A DNA stretch of 64,000 bases from Parasedimentitalea denitrificans (GCF_011813015.1 NZ_QHLQ01000003.1:186001-250000); one strand, 5' to 3'. Positions 36,383 to 45,858 are shown, counted from the first letter of the stretch. The notes: generated by a model not told the origin, from the sequence alone. Translations and numbers: made by a program.

Positions 36383-38644
36383 ATGAGCCGTATACCTTCT
36401 AAGGCAGAAATCCTCGACTGGATCTCAGCTAACCCGACCCTCACCTCGAAACGCGACATTGCCAAGGCCTTTGGTATCAAAGGATCTGACCGCATTGATC
36501 TGAAGCGCCTGCTGAAAGAGCTGGAGGCCGAGGGCCACCTGCAAAAGCGCAAGAAGAGCTATGGCGATCCGGATCGGTTGCCGCCGGTATCTGTACTGCT
36601 AGTCAAAGCGCCGGACGACAACGGTGATCTGTTCGCGCAGCCGCTAGAGTGGCACGGTGAAGGCGTCGAACCCATTGTGCTGGTGCTACCACGTGCCAGC
36701 GATCCAGCGCTGGGACAGGGCGACCGTATTCTAGCCCGCCTGACCGTGGTGCACGAGGATGACCATAATTATGAGGCCCGGCTGATCCGCCGCATCGGCA
36801 CCAACCCAAAACGGTTGCTGGGTATCTTTCGCAAACGGTCTGAAGGTGGCCGCATCGTTCCCATCGACAAGTCAGCCGCATCTGAGTGGATGGTCGCCGA
36901 GGACGCTACCCACGGTGCGCGTGATGGCGAGCTGGTTGAGGCCGAGCAGGCAGGCCCCAAGGGCCGTATGGGTCTGCCCCGCGCCCGTATCGTTGAACGC
37001 TTGGGCGATCCATCCGCTCCCAAGGCGGTGTCTTTGATCGCTATTCATCAGCACGGCATTCCTGACAGTTTCCCCGATGCTGCGGTTGAGGAGGCCGACA
37101 AGGCCAAACCTATGGAGCTGAAGGGGCGAACAGATCTGCGTGACATGCCGCTGATCACCATCGACCCGTCAGATGCACGCGACCACGACGACGCCTGCTA
37201 TGCCCATGCCGATGACGACCCCAAGAACCCCGGTGGCCATGTAGTTTGGGTCGCAATCGCAGATGTTGCCGCATACGTGCGCCCCGGCACCGCGCTGGAC
37301 CGCGAGGCCCGCAAGCGCGGTAACTCTAGCTATTTCCCTGACCGCGTTGTGCCGATGCTACCCGACAGGCTTTCGGGCGACCTGTGTTCGCTGCACGAAG
37401 GCGTACCGCGCCCGTGTATCGCTGTGCGTATGCAGTTGGATGCCGAGGGCAACAAGATCGGGCACCGCTTTGAACGCGCCCTGATGCGGTCCGCCGCCTC
37501 GCTGCACTATGCCGAAGTCCAAGACGCAATGGATGGCGCACCGAATGATCGCACCGGGCCGTTGCTCGACGATGTGATCAAGCCGCTGTACGCTGCCTAC
37601 GGCGCCCTCAAAACCGCCCGTGCCGCCCGGCAACCGTTGGAACTGGACCTGCCCGAGCGGAGGATCATTCTGGACGACAACGGCACGGTCCGTTCTGTCA
37701 ATTTCCGGGAACGTCTGGACGCGCATCGCCTGATCGAAGAATTCATGGTGCTGGCCAATGTCGCCGCTGCTGAAACGCTGATCGCCAAACGCGCGCCGCA
37801 ATTGTTCCGTGTTCACGAGGAACCGTCGCCGGAGAAGCTGGATTCGCTGCGCGAAACCGCATCTGCCGCCGGGCTGACACTGGCCAAGGGTCAGGTGCTG
37901 CAGACCCGGCATCTGAATGCCCTGTTGAATGCAGCCGCTGGCACCGACGAGGCCGAGCTGATCAACATCTCGACCCTGCGTTCGATGACGCAGGCCTATT
38001 ATGGCATCGAGAATTTTGGCCACTTTGGTCTGGCGCTTCGCAACTACGCCCACTTTACCTCGCCGATCCGCCGGTATGCCGACCTGATCGTGCACCGGGC
38101 GCTGGTTACATCGCACGGCTGGGGCAAGGACGGGCTGGACCCGGCCGAGATCGAAAAGCTGGAACAAACCGCCACCCATATTTCCGACACCGAGCGTCGG
38201 TCGATGATGGCCGAACGGGACACCACGGATCGCTATCTTGCGGCATTTCTGTCAGAACGAGTCGGCAATGAATTTACCGGCCGTATCAACGGCATCGCTC
38301 GTTTTGGTGCCTTTGTGAAACTGGATGAAACTGGCGCTGACGGGTTGGTCCCTGTCCGGTCTCTTGGGCGAGAATTCTTTCACTTTGACGGTGAAGCCGG
38401 AACTCTGATGGGGTCGGACACAGGGTTGATCATTGCGATTGGCCAGCAGGTCACTGTGCGCCTGACCGAGGCGACACCGGTAACCGGCGGGTTACAGCTG
38501 GAACTGCTGACAATTGATGACAAGCCCCTGCCCCGTGGCGGTAGCCGCAGCCCGGCGGGTCGCTCTGGTGGGAAGCGAAAGCAGGCCAAGGCCAAGCGCA
38601 AATCTGACAAGATCAAGCGCAAGGTTGTTCGCAAAAAGCGCTAA
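36383..38644 (+). CDS. rnr: Ribonuclease R
   Basis: This processive 3'-5' exoribonuclease degrades structured RNA. The 753-residue protein has an N-terminal helix-turn-helix (SKAEILDWISANPTLTSKRDIAKAFG), cold-shock domains and an RNB catalytic domain with ITIDPSDARDHDDACYAH (the metal-binding aspartates), SYFPDRVVPMLPDRLS and FGHFGLALRNYAHFTSPIRRYADLIVHRAL. A C-terminal S1 domain (NEFTGRINGIARFGAFVKL) follows, and then a very basic Lys/Arg tail of about 35 residues. The start is GAGC-poor but unique. Confidence 0.97.
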   Translation: MSRIPSKAEILDWISANPTLTSKRDIAKAFGIKGSDRIDLKRLLKELEAEGHLQKRKKSYGDPDRLPPVSVLLVKAPDDNGDLFAQPLEWHGEGVEPIVLVLPRASDPALGQGDRILARLTVVHEDDHNYEARLIRRIGTNPKRLLGIFRKRSEGGRIVPIDKSAASEWMVAEDATHGARDGELVEAEQAGPKGRMGLPRARIVERLGDPSAPKAVSLIAIHQHGIPDSFPDAAVEEADKAKPMELKGRTDLRDMPLITIDPSDARDHDDACYAHADDDPKNPGGHVVWVAIADVAAYVRPGTALDREARKRGNSSYFPDRVVPMLPDRLSGDLCSLHEGVPRPCIAVRMQLDAEGNKIGHRFERALMRSAASLHYAEVQDAMDGAPNDRTGPLLDDVIKPLYAAYGALKTARAARQPLELDLPERRIILDDNGTVRSVNFRERLDAHRLIEEFMVLANVAAAETLIAKRAPQLFRVHEEPSPEKLDSLRETASAAGLTLAKGQVLQTRHLNALLNAAAGTDEAELINISTLRSMTQAYYGIENFGHFGLALRNYAHFTSPIRRYADLIVHRALVTSHGWGKDGLDPAEIEKLEQTATHISDTERRSMMAERDTTDRYLAAFLSERVGNEFTGRINGIARFGAFVKLDETGADGLVPVRSLGREFFHFDGEAGTLMGSDTGLIIAIGQQVTVRLTEATPVTGGLQLELLTIDDKPLPRGGSRSPAGRSGGKRKQAKAKRKSDKIKRKVVRKKR

Positions 38645-38649
38645 TGGCG

Positions 38650-38678
38650 TAGGGTGCGGGCAAGCGCACGCACCCTTA
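38650..38678. terminator. Hairpin between convergent rnr and DUF1801 gene
   Basis: GGGTGCG (38652-38658) pairs with CGCACCC (38669-38675) between the convergent stops. There is no strong T run, so termination efficiency is uncertain. Confidence 0.5.
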
Positions 38679-38679
38679 C

Positions 38680-39096
38680 TTACCCAGCAATCGCCTCGCG
38701 GATGTGATAGGTCAGCGCCCGTTTGATCAGCCATCCGTGACGTATGGGCTCAACCTCGTCAGGGTGATCAAATAACACCGCCCGCGTACCTTCGACGCGA
38801 TCCCAAGCCGGAAATGTCATTAGATACTCGGGGATCAGGCGGCTTTGGCAATGAACGAACATCGCAAACTTCGCCCCTTTGGGCACACCCAACCGCAAGG
38901 TTGATCCGCTTTTACTGTCGGATGTCAAATATGCGGGCTGCCCCCAGCGCAAGGCCTCCTCTACCCGGCCAACGGCAGGATTTTCGGCAGCAGTGTCAAA
39001 GATCAATTCCCGAAGGGTCAGAAGCCCAAGCCGGGCGTCTACATCCTTGAGGTCAAAGGCTTCCTCGATCTTTGCGCTGGAGAAGGAATACTTCAT
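38680..39096 (-). CDS. DUF1801 domain protein
   Basis: This 138-residue protein carries the DUF1801/YdhG-like pattern: LRELIFDTAAENPAVGRVEEALRWGQPAYLT, then GSTLRLGVPKGAKFAMFVHCQSRL. The function is unknown. It overlaps the upstream GST gene by 4 nt and is the last gene of that pair, ending against the rnr terminator. Confidence 0.87.
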   Translation of the reverse strand: MKYSFSSAKIEEAFDLKDVDARLGLLTLRELIFDTAAENPAVGRVEEALRWGQPAYLTSDSKSGSTLRLGVPKGAKFAMFVHCQSRLIPEYLMTFPAWDRVEGTRAVLFDHPDEVEPIRHGWLIKRALTYHIREAIAG

Positions 39097-39794
39097 GACA
39101 GGGGAACGGCCTCTTTGAATACCCGATCAATATAGCCACTTAGCACCGGATCGTCACTAATGCGTCTTACCAGATTGGTTTTCACCATGGTCGAGCGCAT
39201 CGCCTGCAACATAGAGGCAACGCTAAAGTCCGCACTGGTGATCTGTGCCCCCATCAAAAAGGGGCTATCCTTCAGCAAATCCGTCACCGCCTGTAGATCC
39301 TGCTCCAACCGGCCCGTGCGTTCACTGTCGTTGAAACGCCCCGTACCCTGAAAATCCAGACCAGAGCGAACTGATTTCCGGATGGATCCTGTAACGGGGC
39401 GGCGGATCAAGGCGGGAATTGATCCGAAATAGTTGTCACGAATAGTCGGCCAGACCTCCTCGTTCACCCAACGATCCCGCACCACATGGAAATACAGCGT
39501 ATCCTCGGCCATACGGATCAGTGCCTGTGCGTGGGCCTTGTCACGCGATGAAAGACCGGGGTCAAAATCCGTTCCATTCGCTTCAAGGTGGCGGCGAATG
39601 TTGTCACTGTCTGGCACTAGTCCACCGGGTGTGCGCAGCACCGGTAATTTGCGATGGGGCATTTTGCGTGGATCGTTCAGATCTTCGCGCTGAAACGCCT
39701 GACCGGCGTATGTCAGCAACAACCCCGCTTTGACGCAGAAAGGGCTAAGGCTGAATACATCGCCGTGACGAGGATAAGTAAGCAAGGTCAACAT
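39093..39794 (-). CDS. Glutathione S-transferase family protein
   Basis: The 233-residue protein has a thioredoxin-like N-terminal domain (LLTYPRHGDVFSLSPFCVKAGLLLTYAG; KLPVLRTPGGLVPDSDNIRRHLEA with the cis-Pro and Ser of the glutathione site) and a helical C-terminal domain (SADFSVASMLQAMRST). A cysteine in SPFCVK is at the catalytic position of some classes. The substrate is unknown. It is divergent from the WYL regulator and shares the gap containing a perfect palindrome. Confidence 0.87.
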   Translation of the reverse strand: MLTLLTYPRHGDVFSLSPFCVKAGLLLTYAGQAFQREDLNDPRKMPHRKLPVLRTPGGLVPDSDNIRRHLEANGTDFDPGLSSRDKAHAQALIRMAEDTLYFHVVRDRWVNEEVWPTIRDNYFGSIPALIRRPVTGSIRKSVRSGLDFQGTGRFNDSERTGRLEQDLQAVTDLLKDSPFLMGAQITSADFSVASMLQAMRSTMVKTNLVRRISDDPVLSGYIDRVFKEAVPLS

Positions 39795-39835
39795 CTGTCA
39801 TATCCTGTGTTTGAAACTTGACTCCTTGTAGTCCG

Positions 39836-39864
39836 CCCCTAATGACAATTTTTGTCATTAGGGG
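39836..39864. promoter_or_regulatory. Perfect 29-nt palindromic operator
   Basis: CCCCTAATGACAA-ttt-TTGTCATTAGGGG has 13-nt perfect arms in the divergent gap between the GST and WYL-regulator genes. A -35-like TTGACT lies at 39817-39822 and a -10-like TAATGA at 39840-39845 falls inside the left arm. The TGACAA/TTGTCA core suits a dimeric helix-turn-helix protein, presumably the adjacent YafY-type regulator. Confidence 0.65.
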
Positions 39865-39879
39865 TAGATACGGTGAGAT

Positions 39880-40626
39880 ATGTCTAGAACGCTTCGCCTA
39901 TTTCAATTGATGCAAGCCCTGCGCCAGGGCCCCGGCCCAAAGACCGCAGCAGGTTTGGGAGAGGAACTTGGCGTGTCGGGGCGTAGCATTCACCGCGACA
40001 TTGCCACATTGCGGGAAATGGGGGCGATCATTGACGGTGAAGCTGGATATGGGTTTACCCTCATCGAAGACAACGCCCTGCCACCCATGGGGTTTCAGGA
40101 TACCGAGCTAGAGGCACTGGTTCTGGGGCTACGCGAAGTGCAACAGATTGGCGATCCCGATCTGGCGGATGCAGCAGGTGAGGCGCTGCGTAAATTACAG
40201 GGCCGATTGCCCCCCCGCCAATCGCACCGGCTGCGCCACGCCGTTCTGGCCGCCCATCGGTTCAAACGACCGGAGCCGCCCAGCATTCAGGTTGCTGACC
40301 TGAGAGAGGCTACTTGGGATGAGATGGAAGTGTCGTTCGGCTATACCGACGCCAAGGGGGCGACGACGACTCGGCAGGTCAAACCACTGGGATTGGTTTA
40401 CTTTGACCTCTCAACCGTGCTGATCGCCTGGTGCCTGCTTCGACAGGACGTGCGGATCTTTCGCCTGGACCGTATGTCAGAGCTTCAGGTTACTAAACAA
40501 AGCTTCCGGCCTCATCGTGTAGCAATGCTGCGCGACGCTTTGGTTAAAATTCGGGCCCAGAGAGAGGATAAACCGTACGGGGCTTACCCACATGAAACGG
40601 CGGAACCCCGCGAGCCAAATGACTGA
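39880..40626 (+). CDS. YafY-type HTH/WYL transcriptional regulator
   Basis: The 248-residue regulator has an N-terminal DeoR-like helix-turn-helix (RTLRLFQLMQALRQ, LGEELGVSGRSIHRDIATLREMGAIIDGEAGYGF) and a C-terminal WYL-type domain (VKPLGLVYFDLSTVLIAWCLLRQDVRIFRLDRMSEL). In the core WYL triplet position it reads LIAWCLL, so the motif is a variant. It is divergent from gst, with a perfect palindrome between them, so it likely controls gst-DUF1801 and itself. Confidence 0.9.
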   Translation: MSRTLRLFQLMQALRQGPGPKTAAGLGEELGVSGRSIHRDIATLREMGAIIDGEAGYGFTLIEDNALPPMGFQDTELEALVLGLREVQQIGDPDLADAAGEALRKLQGRLPPRQSHRLRHAVLAAHRFKRPEPPSIQVADLREATWDEMEVSFGYTDAKGATTTRQVKPLGLVYFDLSTVLIAWCLLRQDVRIFRLDRMSELQVTKQSFRPHRVAMLRDALVKIRAQREDKPYGAYPHETAEPREPND

Positions 40627-40690
40627 GCACTTTTGCCATCGCTCCTAACCGGGTACATTGGTTTCGAGCAGAATAAAAATGAGGTGCAGA

Positions 40691-42016
40691 ATGCGCGTTT
40701 TGGTTTTGGCCAGTGTTATGGCTTGTCTGGTGGCGACCCAGTCCGTTGCCGCCCCGGCGATGTCTTTGCGACCAGAAGGTCGGCCTGACGGAGTGGCTAC
40801 TGATTCCGGCAATTATCAAACAGCTGCTGTGACCGCATTACGCCCTACCGCAAGACCTGTTGTCGCAACGGCCATTGCTCCACAAACTGTGGCAGCAAAC
40901 CGGGACTTTCAGAATTGGATCAAAGGATTTCGAAAGCGTGCGGTGGCACAAGGAATTACCCACCGAACCCTAGACCGTGCCTTTCGATCAGTAACCTACG
41001 ACCCCGAGGTTATTCGTCGTGACCGAAACCAATCAGAGTTTACCAAGTCGATTTGGGACTATCTTGATACCGCCGTTTCCGACAAGCGGATCAAGAATGG
41101 CAAGAAAGCCCTGCGTGCCCAGCGTCGTCGTTTGCAGCAGATTGAGGCAACCTATGGCGTCGACAAAGAGGTGGTTGTGGCTGTCTGGGGCATGGAGAGT
41201 TCATACGGGACCTACCGTGGAGACATGGATGTCATACGATCGCTTTCGACCCTGGCGTTTGACGGTCGGCGCGGTCGTTTTTTTGAAAGCCAGTTGATTG
41301 CCGCCCTGAAGATCTTGCAAGCTGGAGATGTCCCACCTCGCAAAATGACCGGAAGCTGGGCCGGTGCGATGGGGCACACTCAGTTCATCCCGACATCATA
41401 TCTGGCATATGCGGTGGATTTCACCGGTGACGGAAAACGCGACATCTGGTCCGACAACCCCAGCGATGCCTTGGCCTCCACCGCGGCCTATCTGGCACGG
41501 TTTGGCTGGGTCAAAGGACAGCCCTGGGGTGTTGAAGTGAAGCTGCCACGCGGTTTCAACTATGGGTTGGCCAGTCGGAAGATCAAGAAGAGCCCGGCGC
41601 AATGGTCCGCGCTGGGAGTTAAGGGTATCAACGGACGGCCCGTGCCCAATTACGGGTCCGGCTCAATTTTACTGCCTGCGGGCGGAAATGGCGCCGCCTT
41701 TATGGTTTTCAAGAATTTTCAGGTGATTGAACGTTATAACGCCGCTGATGCCTATGTGATTGGCGTGGGGCACCTGAGCGACAGGATCAAAGGCGGGAAG
41801 CCGATCCAGCACCCATGGCCACGTAACGACCGGGACCTTAGTTTTGCCGAACGCCAGGAGCTGCAGAAACGGCTGACGCAACAAGGATTTAACACGCAAG
41901 GTGTGGATGGGAGAGTTGGCCCCAATACAATCGCGGCGGTTCGTGCCTATCAAGTTGCAAATGGTTTGGTCCCGGATGGGCATCCCTCGCTTAGTCTGTT
42001 GAAGAAATTGCGATAG
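40691..42016 (+). CDS. Lytic murein transglycosylase, MltB type
   Basis: The 441-residue periplasmic enzyme has a signal peptide (MRVLVLASVMACLVATQSVAA), a low-complexity linker and a catalytic domain with ANRDFQNWIKGFRKRAVAQGIT, the catalytic Glu in VWGMESSYGTYRG, SWAGAMGHTQFIPTSYLAYAVD and the YNAADAYVIGVGHLSDRI end. A C-terminal peptidoglycan-binding repeat follows (LQKRLTQQGFNTQGVDGRVGPNTIAAVRAYQ). There is no lipobox, so it is soluble. ATG 40691 has GAGGTG upstream. Confidence 0.93.
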   Translation: MRVLVLASVMACLVATQSVAAPAMSLRPEGRPDGVATDSGNYQTAAVTALRPTARPVVATAIAPQTVAANRDFQNWIKGFRKRAVAQGITHRTLDRAFRSVTYDPEVIRRDRNQSEFTKSIWDYLDTAVSDKRIKNGKKALRAQRRRLQQIEATYGVDKEVVVAVWGMESSYGTYRGDMDVIRSLSTLAFDGRRGRFFESQLIAALKILQAGDVPPRKMTGSWAGAMGHTQFIPTSYLAYAVDFTGDGKRDIWSDNPSDALASTAAYLARFGWVKGQPWGVEVKLPRGFNYGLASRKIKKSPAQWSALGVKGINGRPVPNYGSGSILLPAGGNGAAFMVFKNFQVIERYNAADAYVIGVGHLSDRIKGGKPIQHPWPRNDRDLSFAERQELQKRLTQQGFNTQGVDGRVGPNTIAAVRAYQVANGLVPDGHPSLSLLKKLR

Positions 42017-42079
42017 CAGGAAGGGGGCCAGCTATTTGATTGGCTTGGCAAAGCAGCGCGGTTTTGCGTCACTCAATTG

Positions 42080-42112
42080 AAAAGGCCCCCGCGCTTGCAG
42101 GGGCCTTTTTTA
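42080..42112. terminator. Bidirectional terminator
   Basis: AAAAGGCCCC and GGGGCCTTTTTT form a stem across a loop of about 10 nt between the convergent transglycosylase and ABC permease genes. A runs and T runs on both sides make it usable in both directions. Confidence 0.88.
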
Positions 42113-42130
42113 GTCTTGATGATTTCGTTC

Positions 42131-43306
42131 TTAGCTTGGCGACATGCCGCGCAGGCGTTCTGAACGACGCCGCAGCAATTCAAGCGTAGCCAGCAGTGCA
42201 ATCGAAATCGCCACCAAGATTGTTGCCACTGCCAGGATGGTTGGCGAGATTTGCTCGCGCAGGCCAATGAACATCTGCCATGGCAGTGTTTTCTGCCCAG
42301 CTGACCCAACAAACAGCACCACAACCACTTCGTCAAACGAGGTGATGAAGGCAAACAGACCACCCGAAATCACACCCGGCAGAATCAGTGGCATCTGAAT
42401 TCTGAAGAATGTGGTGACAGGATCTGCGCCCATATTCGCAGCGGCGCGTGTCAGCGAGCGGTCAAAGCCCACAAGCGTGGCTGTCACAGTGATGATCACA
42501 AACGGAATACCCAGCACAGCGTGAGCCAGAACCACCCCAAAGTAAGTTCCCTGCAGACCTAGACGGCTGTAGAAGAAGTACATGCCAGCAGCTGAAATGA
42601 TCAGCGGCACAATCATCGGCGAGATCAGGATCGCCATGATAGCCCGACGGAACGGAACATGTGGTTGGCTGAGGCCGATCGCGGCAAGTGTACCAAAGCT
42701 TACTGACAGCAGTGTTGCCATCGGCGCAATCCGAACCGAATTCCACAGCGCGTTTTGCCAATCCTGGTTGCTGAAAAAGTCGCGATAGTGCTTGAGCGAA
42801 TACCCTTCGGGATCAAACCGCAGCATCTCAGGCGTGAACGTAAAGAAGTCCTGCGAGTTGAAACTTAGCGGCATAACCACAAGGATCGGAGTGATCAGGA
42901 ACACAAAGATCGCACCGCAGATCACACGGAAAGTGAAGTGCCACAAGACCTGGCCAGATGTCAGGTAAGGAGCCAGACGGGAACGGTACCGTGAGGTGGC
43001 GAGCCAGAAGATAAACCAGCCAGCGAACCAGCCGAACAGACCGCCAACAACAGCTGCTGGCAATCCGGCAAGGACAAAGCCAATCACGATAAAGACAGCA
43101 AGAAGTGCCCACCGGATCGGTTTTTCCTTGTCCGTCATGCTGGTGAAGACAAACCCAAGAACGGCCAGCAACGCTGCACCGATCACGATCCCCATAAGGC
43201 CCGAGCCCTGTGAGGTACCGACGAATAGCCCAAAAAAGGCCCCGGATGCAGCGGCGACCGCTGCTACAAAACCGGGTGTTTGATTTTCTACAGGTGTAAG
43301 AGCCAT
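42131..43306 (-). CDS. Polyamine-type ABC permease, PotC-like with N-terminal extension
   Basis: The 391-residue permease has an unusual N-terminal block of about 125 residues with three hydrophobic segments (AAVAAASGAFFGLFVGTSQGSG, IGAALLAVLGFVFT, WALLAVFIVIGFVLAGLPAAVVGG) before the normal six-helix permease. The coupling EAA-type loop is AAANMGADPVTTFFRIQMPLILPG. The family usually has about 270 residues. It is the last of four genes (ATPase, binding protein, permease, permease) and starts 5 nt behind the partner permease. Confidence 0.9.
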   Translation of the reverse strand: MALTPVENQTPGFVAAVAAASGAFFGLFVGTSQGSGLMGIVIGAALLAVLGFVFTSMTDKEKPIRWALLAVFIVIGFVLAGLPAAVVGGLFGWFAGWFIFWLATSRYRSRLAPYLTSGQVLWHFTFRVICGAIFVFLITPILVVMPLSFNSQDFFTFTPEMLRFDPEGYSLKHYRDFFSNQDWQNALWNSVRIAPMATLLSVSFGTLAAIGLSQPHVPFRRAIMAILISPMIVPLIISAAGMYFFYSRLGLQGTYFGVVLAHAVLGIPFVIITVTATLVGFDRSLTRAAANMGADPVTTFFRIQMPLILPGVISGGLFAFITSFDEVVVVLFVGSAGQKTLPWQMFIGLREQISPTILAVATILVAISIALLATLELLRRRSERLRGMSPS

Positions 43307-43311
43307 CTGTT

Positions 43312-44583
43312 TTATCCCAGCTTCACGTTGTCGATGCCCACAATCTTGTCATAGGCCCAGTACAGGACCAGCACGACCGCCAGCAGAATCGCGCCAAGCG
43401 CAGCTGCCAGACCCCAGTTGAGCGAGGACGAGATGTGGAAAGCAATCCGGTTGGAGATGAAGACACCTTTGGTGCCGCCGACCAGTTCCGGGGTGATGTA
43501 GTAACCGATTGACAGGATGAACACGAGAATCGAACCCGCGCCAATACCCGGTACAGACTGCGGGAAATAGACCCGCCAGAACGCTGTCCAGTTGGTGGCG
43601 CCAAGTGATTTTGCCGCCCGTAGGTAAGTTGGCTGGATCGTCTGCATCACCGAGTACATCGGAAGGATCATGAACGGCAGTAGAATGTGTGTCATGGCCA
43701 CGATGGTACCAAACTGGTTGTTGATCATAACGAGGCGGGACTCATCTGCTACCAGCCCCAGCCAAACAAGGGTTTCATTGATGACCCCCTGCTGCTGCAG
43801 CATGACTTTCCATGCGGATGTCCGTACCAGCAGCGATGTCCAGAAAGGCAAAAGCACCAGGATCATCAGCATATTCGCGCTACGAGCTGGCAGGTTGGCC
43901 AGGATCCAAGCAACTGGATAAGCCAGAATAATACAGCTGATGGTGATGACCATCGACATGAACATCGTACGCTTGAAGAGAACCCAATAGATCTGCTCAT
44001 CCTCGGGACGCCATTCAGCACCCTCGGCACCTTTTTGTAGGTCTGCCGCGTTCAGGAAGTAGCCATTGGTAAAGTTCGGCGAATAGGTTTGAATGGTTCG
44101 CCAAGCATCGGGATCACCCCAACCCTCATGAATCGCGATGAACTGCTCTTTGAACGGGCCTCCGTTTTCGACATCCCACTTTTTGACCTTGCGGCCAGCC
44201 TTGCGGAACATCGAGGAAATCCCCGGTTTCTCGTAGTTTAGACGCGACCCAACGCGGGTGTGTAGCTTTGCTGCGGCAGCGATTTTGAGATCTTCTGCCA
44301 ATGCTGCGTAAACCGCCTCATCCGGCGCTTCGCCGCTATTCGCGTCCCATTCTCTTAATGCCACAACAGTACGCGGCAACGTGTCTGAGACAATCTGGTT
44401 CTCTACCGATCGGAACAACATGTCACCGATAGGGAGAATAAATGTAATCAAAACAAATAGAAGCAGTGGCGCAACTAGCATCAAAGCTCGGATTTTTTGC
44501 ATCCGAAGAGCACGGGCCAAGCTGCGCTTTAGCGGTGTGCCATCAGCCGCCAGCACCGGGCCGGACTGGGTTGTATCGCTCAT
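43312..44583 (-). CDS. Polyamine-type ABC permease, PotB-like with large periplasmic insert
   Basis: The 423-residue permease has TM1 (IRALMLVAPLLLFVLITFILPI) followed by about 140 residues of hydrophilic, presumably periplasmic, sequence before TM2. The remaining helices contain the coupling loop AAKSLGATNWTAFWRVYFPQSVPG. Insertions of this type are common in alphaproteobacterial spermidine/putrescine permeases. ATG 44583 (MSDTTQSGPVL) is chosen; the frame opens at 44631. It pairs with the permease at 42131. Confidence 0.9.
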   Translation of the reverse strand: MSDTTQSGPVLAADGTPLKRSLARALRMQKIRALMLVAPLLLFVLITFILPIGDMLFRSVENQIVSDTLPRTVVALREWDANSGEAPDEAVYAALAEDLKIAAAAKLHTRVGSRLNYEKPGISSMFRKAGRKVKKWDVENGGPFKEQFIAIHEGWGDPDAWRTIQTYSPNFTNGYFLNAADLQKGAEGAEWRPEDEQIYWVLFKRTMFMSMVITISCIILAYPVAWILANLPARSANMLMILVLLPFWTSLLVRTSAWKVMLQQQGVINETLVWLGLVADESRLVMINNQFGTIVAMTHILLPFMILPMYSVMQTIQPTYLRAAKSLGATNWTAFWRVYFPQSVPGIGAGSILVFILSIGYYITPELVGGTKGVFISNRIAFHISSSLNWGLAAALGAILLAVVLVLYWAYDKIVGIDNVKLG

Positions 44584-44616
44584 GTCTGGAGTCCCCGTCG
44601 GGTGTTTTTTGGTGGA

Positions 44617-44650
44617 GTCAGGGCCTGCCACAAGGAGAGCAGGCCCTGAC
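44617..44650 (-). other. 12-bp hairpin behind the binding-protein gene
   Basis: GTCAGGGCCTGC (44617-44628) pairs perfectly with GCAGGCCCTGAC (44639-44650) directly behind the stop of the solute-binding protein and before the permease gene. It lacks a T run. Such hairpins usually protect the abundant binding-protein mRNA from 3' decay. Confidence 0.6.
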
Positions 44651-44672
44651 CCAATATCAGCTTAAGCCAGAA

Positions 44673-45776
44673 TTACTTGGCCAACCACGCCTGGAATTTT
44701 GCATCCAGATCGTCACGGTTATCTGCCCACCATTCGTAGTCATAGGTGTGGACGTTGGTTGCGTTTGCTGGATCTGTTGGCATGTGTGGGGCCATTTCAA
44801 TGCCCAGTTCCGCGTGCTTACCAACCAATGGAGCCGAAGAGGCCCGAGCAGGACCGTACGAGATGTACTTGGCCTGGTCAGCCAGACGCTGAGTGTCTGT
44901 TGCAAAGTTCAGATAGTCCAGAGCACGGGCTTTGCGCTCGGGGCTCAGGCCTGCTGGAATGATCCAACCGTCCAGATCGAACGACTGCATGTCCCACAGC
45001 ATACCAATAGGCTGGTTCTGCTCAGCAATTGCCGAGAACAGGCGACCGTTAAAGGTCGAACCCATGACAACTTCGCCGTCAGCCAGCAGCTGTGGGGTTT
45101 CTGCGCCAGCAGTCCACCAGACAACCTGGTCCTTGATAGTGTCAAGCTTGGCCAGACCTTGTGCAACACCTTCGGCGGTACCCAGAACATCATAGATGTC
45201 TTCTTTGGCTACACCGTCGCAGTACAGAGCCCACTCCATGTTGTCGATAGGGCGCTTTTGCAGCGAACGTTTGCCGGGATATGCTTCGAGGTCGAAGATG
45301 TCACAAACAGAAGTTGGTGCTGTGTCACCAACCAAGTCGGTACGGTAACCGAATGTGGTCGAGTACACGATCTGAGGTACAAAGCACTCGGACACGATCA
45401 GATTGCCGAAATCTTCGGAAGCTGAAGTTCCATCAGGTGCAGCGGCCAGAACGGCGTCGTGGTCGATTTCTTCGGCCAGACCTTCGTCGCAAAGACGCAT
45501 TGCGTCAGATGCAACCACGTCAACAACGTCCCAAGTTACGTTGCCCGCTTCGTTCATCGCACGAATTTTGGCAACAGCTTCAGCCGAGCTTTCGTCGTTG
45601 ATGATTTTAACGCCAGTTTTGGCAGTATAGGGGTCGTGGTACGCGTTTTTCTGTGATGCAGAATAAGAACCACCCCATGACACGATGGTCATTTCGTTGG
45701 CCATATCTTGGGCCATCGCCATAGGTGCGCACATTGCTGTTGTGGCTACCAGAGCAGACAGTTTGGTGAGTTTCAT
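44673..45776 (-). CDS. Polyamine ABC transporter substrate-binding protein
   Basis: The 367-residue periplasmic protein has a signal peptide (MKLTKLSALVATTAMCAPMAMAQ). The mature start EMTIVSWGGSYSASQKNAYHDPYTAKTG, VTWDVVDVVASDAMRLCDEG, the YSTTFGYRTDL segment and AYPGKRSLQKRPI are typical of the PotD/PotF-like family (SBP_bac type 2 fold). Polyamines are likely ligands from the operon context, not proven. It lies between the ATPase and permease genes and is bracketed by hairpins on both sides. Confidence 0.9.
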   Translation of the reverse strand: MKLTKLSALVATTAMCAPMAMAQDMANEMTIVSWGGSYSASQKNAYHDPYTAKTGVKIINDESSAEAVAKIRAMNEAGNVTWDVVDVVASDAMRLCDEGLAEEIDHDAVLAAAPDGTSASEDFGNLIVSECFVPQIVYSTTFGYRTDLVGDTAPTSVCDIFDLEAYPGKRSLQKRPIDNMEWALYCDGVAKEDIYDVLGTAEGVAQGLAKLDTIKDQVVWWTAGAETPQLLADGEVVMGSTFNGRLFSAIAEQNQPIGMLWDMQSFDLDGWIIPAGLSPERKARALDYLNFATDTQRLADQAKYISYGPARASSAPLVGKHAELGIEMAPHMPTDPANATNVHTYDYEWWADNRDDLDAKFQAWLAK

Positions 45777-45816
45777 AAGTACTCTCTCCTTGTTGGATTT
45801 ATTCGTTCTTTCAATG

Positions 45817-45840
45817 CCCCCGGTCTTTGAGCGCCGGGGG
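45817..45840 (-). other. Hairpin between ATPase and binding-protein genes
   Basis: CCCCCGG and CCGGGGG pair across a 10-nt loop (45817-45823 with 45834-45840), 19 nt behind the ATPase stop. No T run follows. It is probably a processing or attenuation point that lets the binding protein be made in excess. Confidence 0.5.
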
Positions 45841-45858
45841 TTCTAGCCAGGTATTGAA

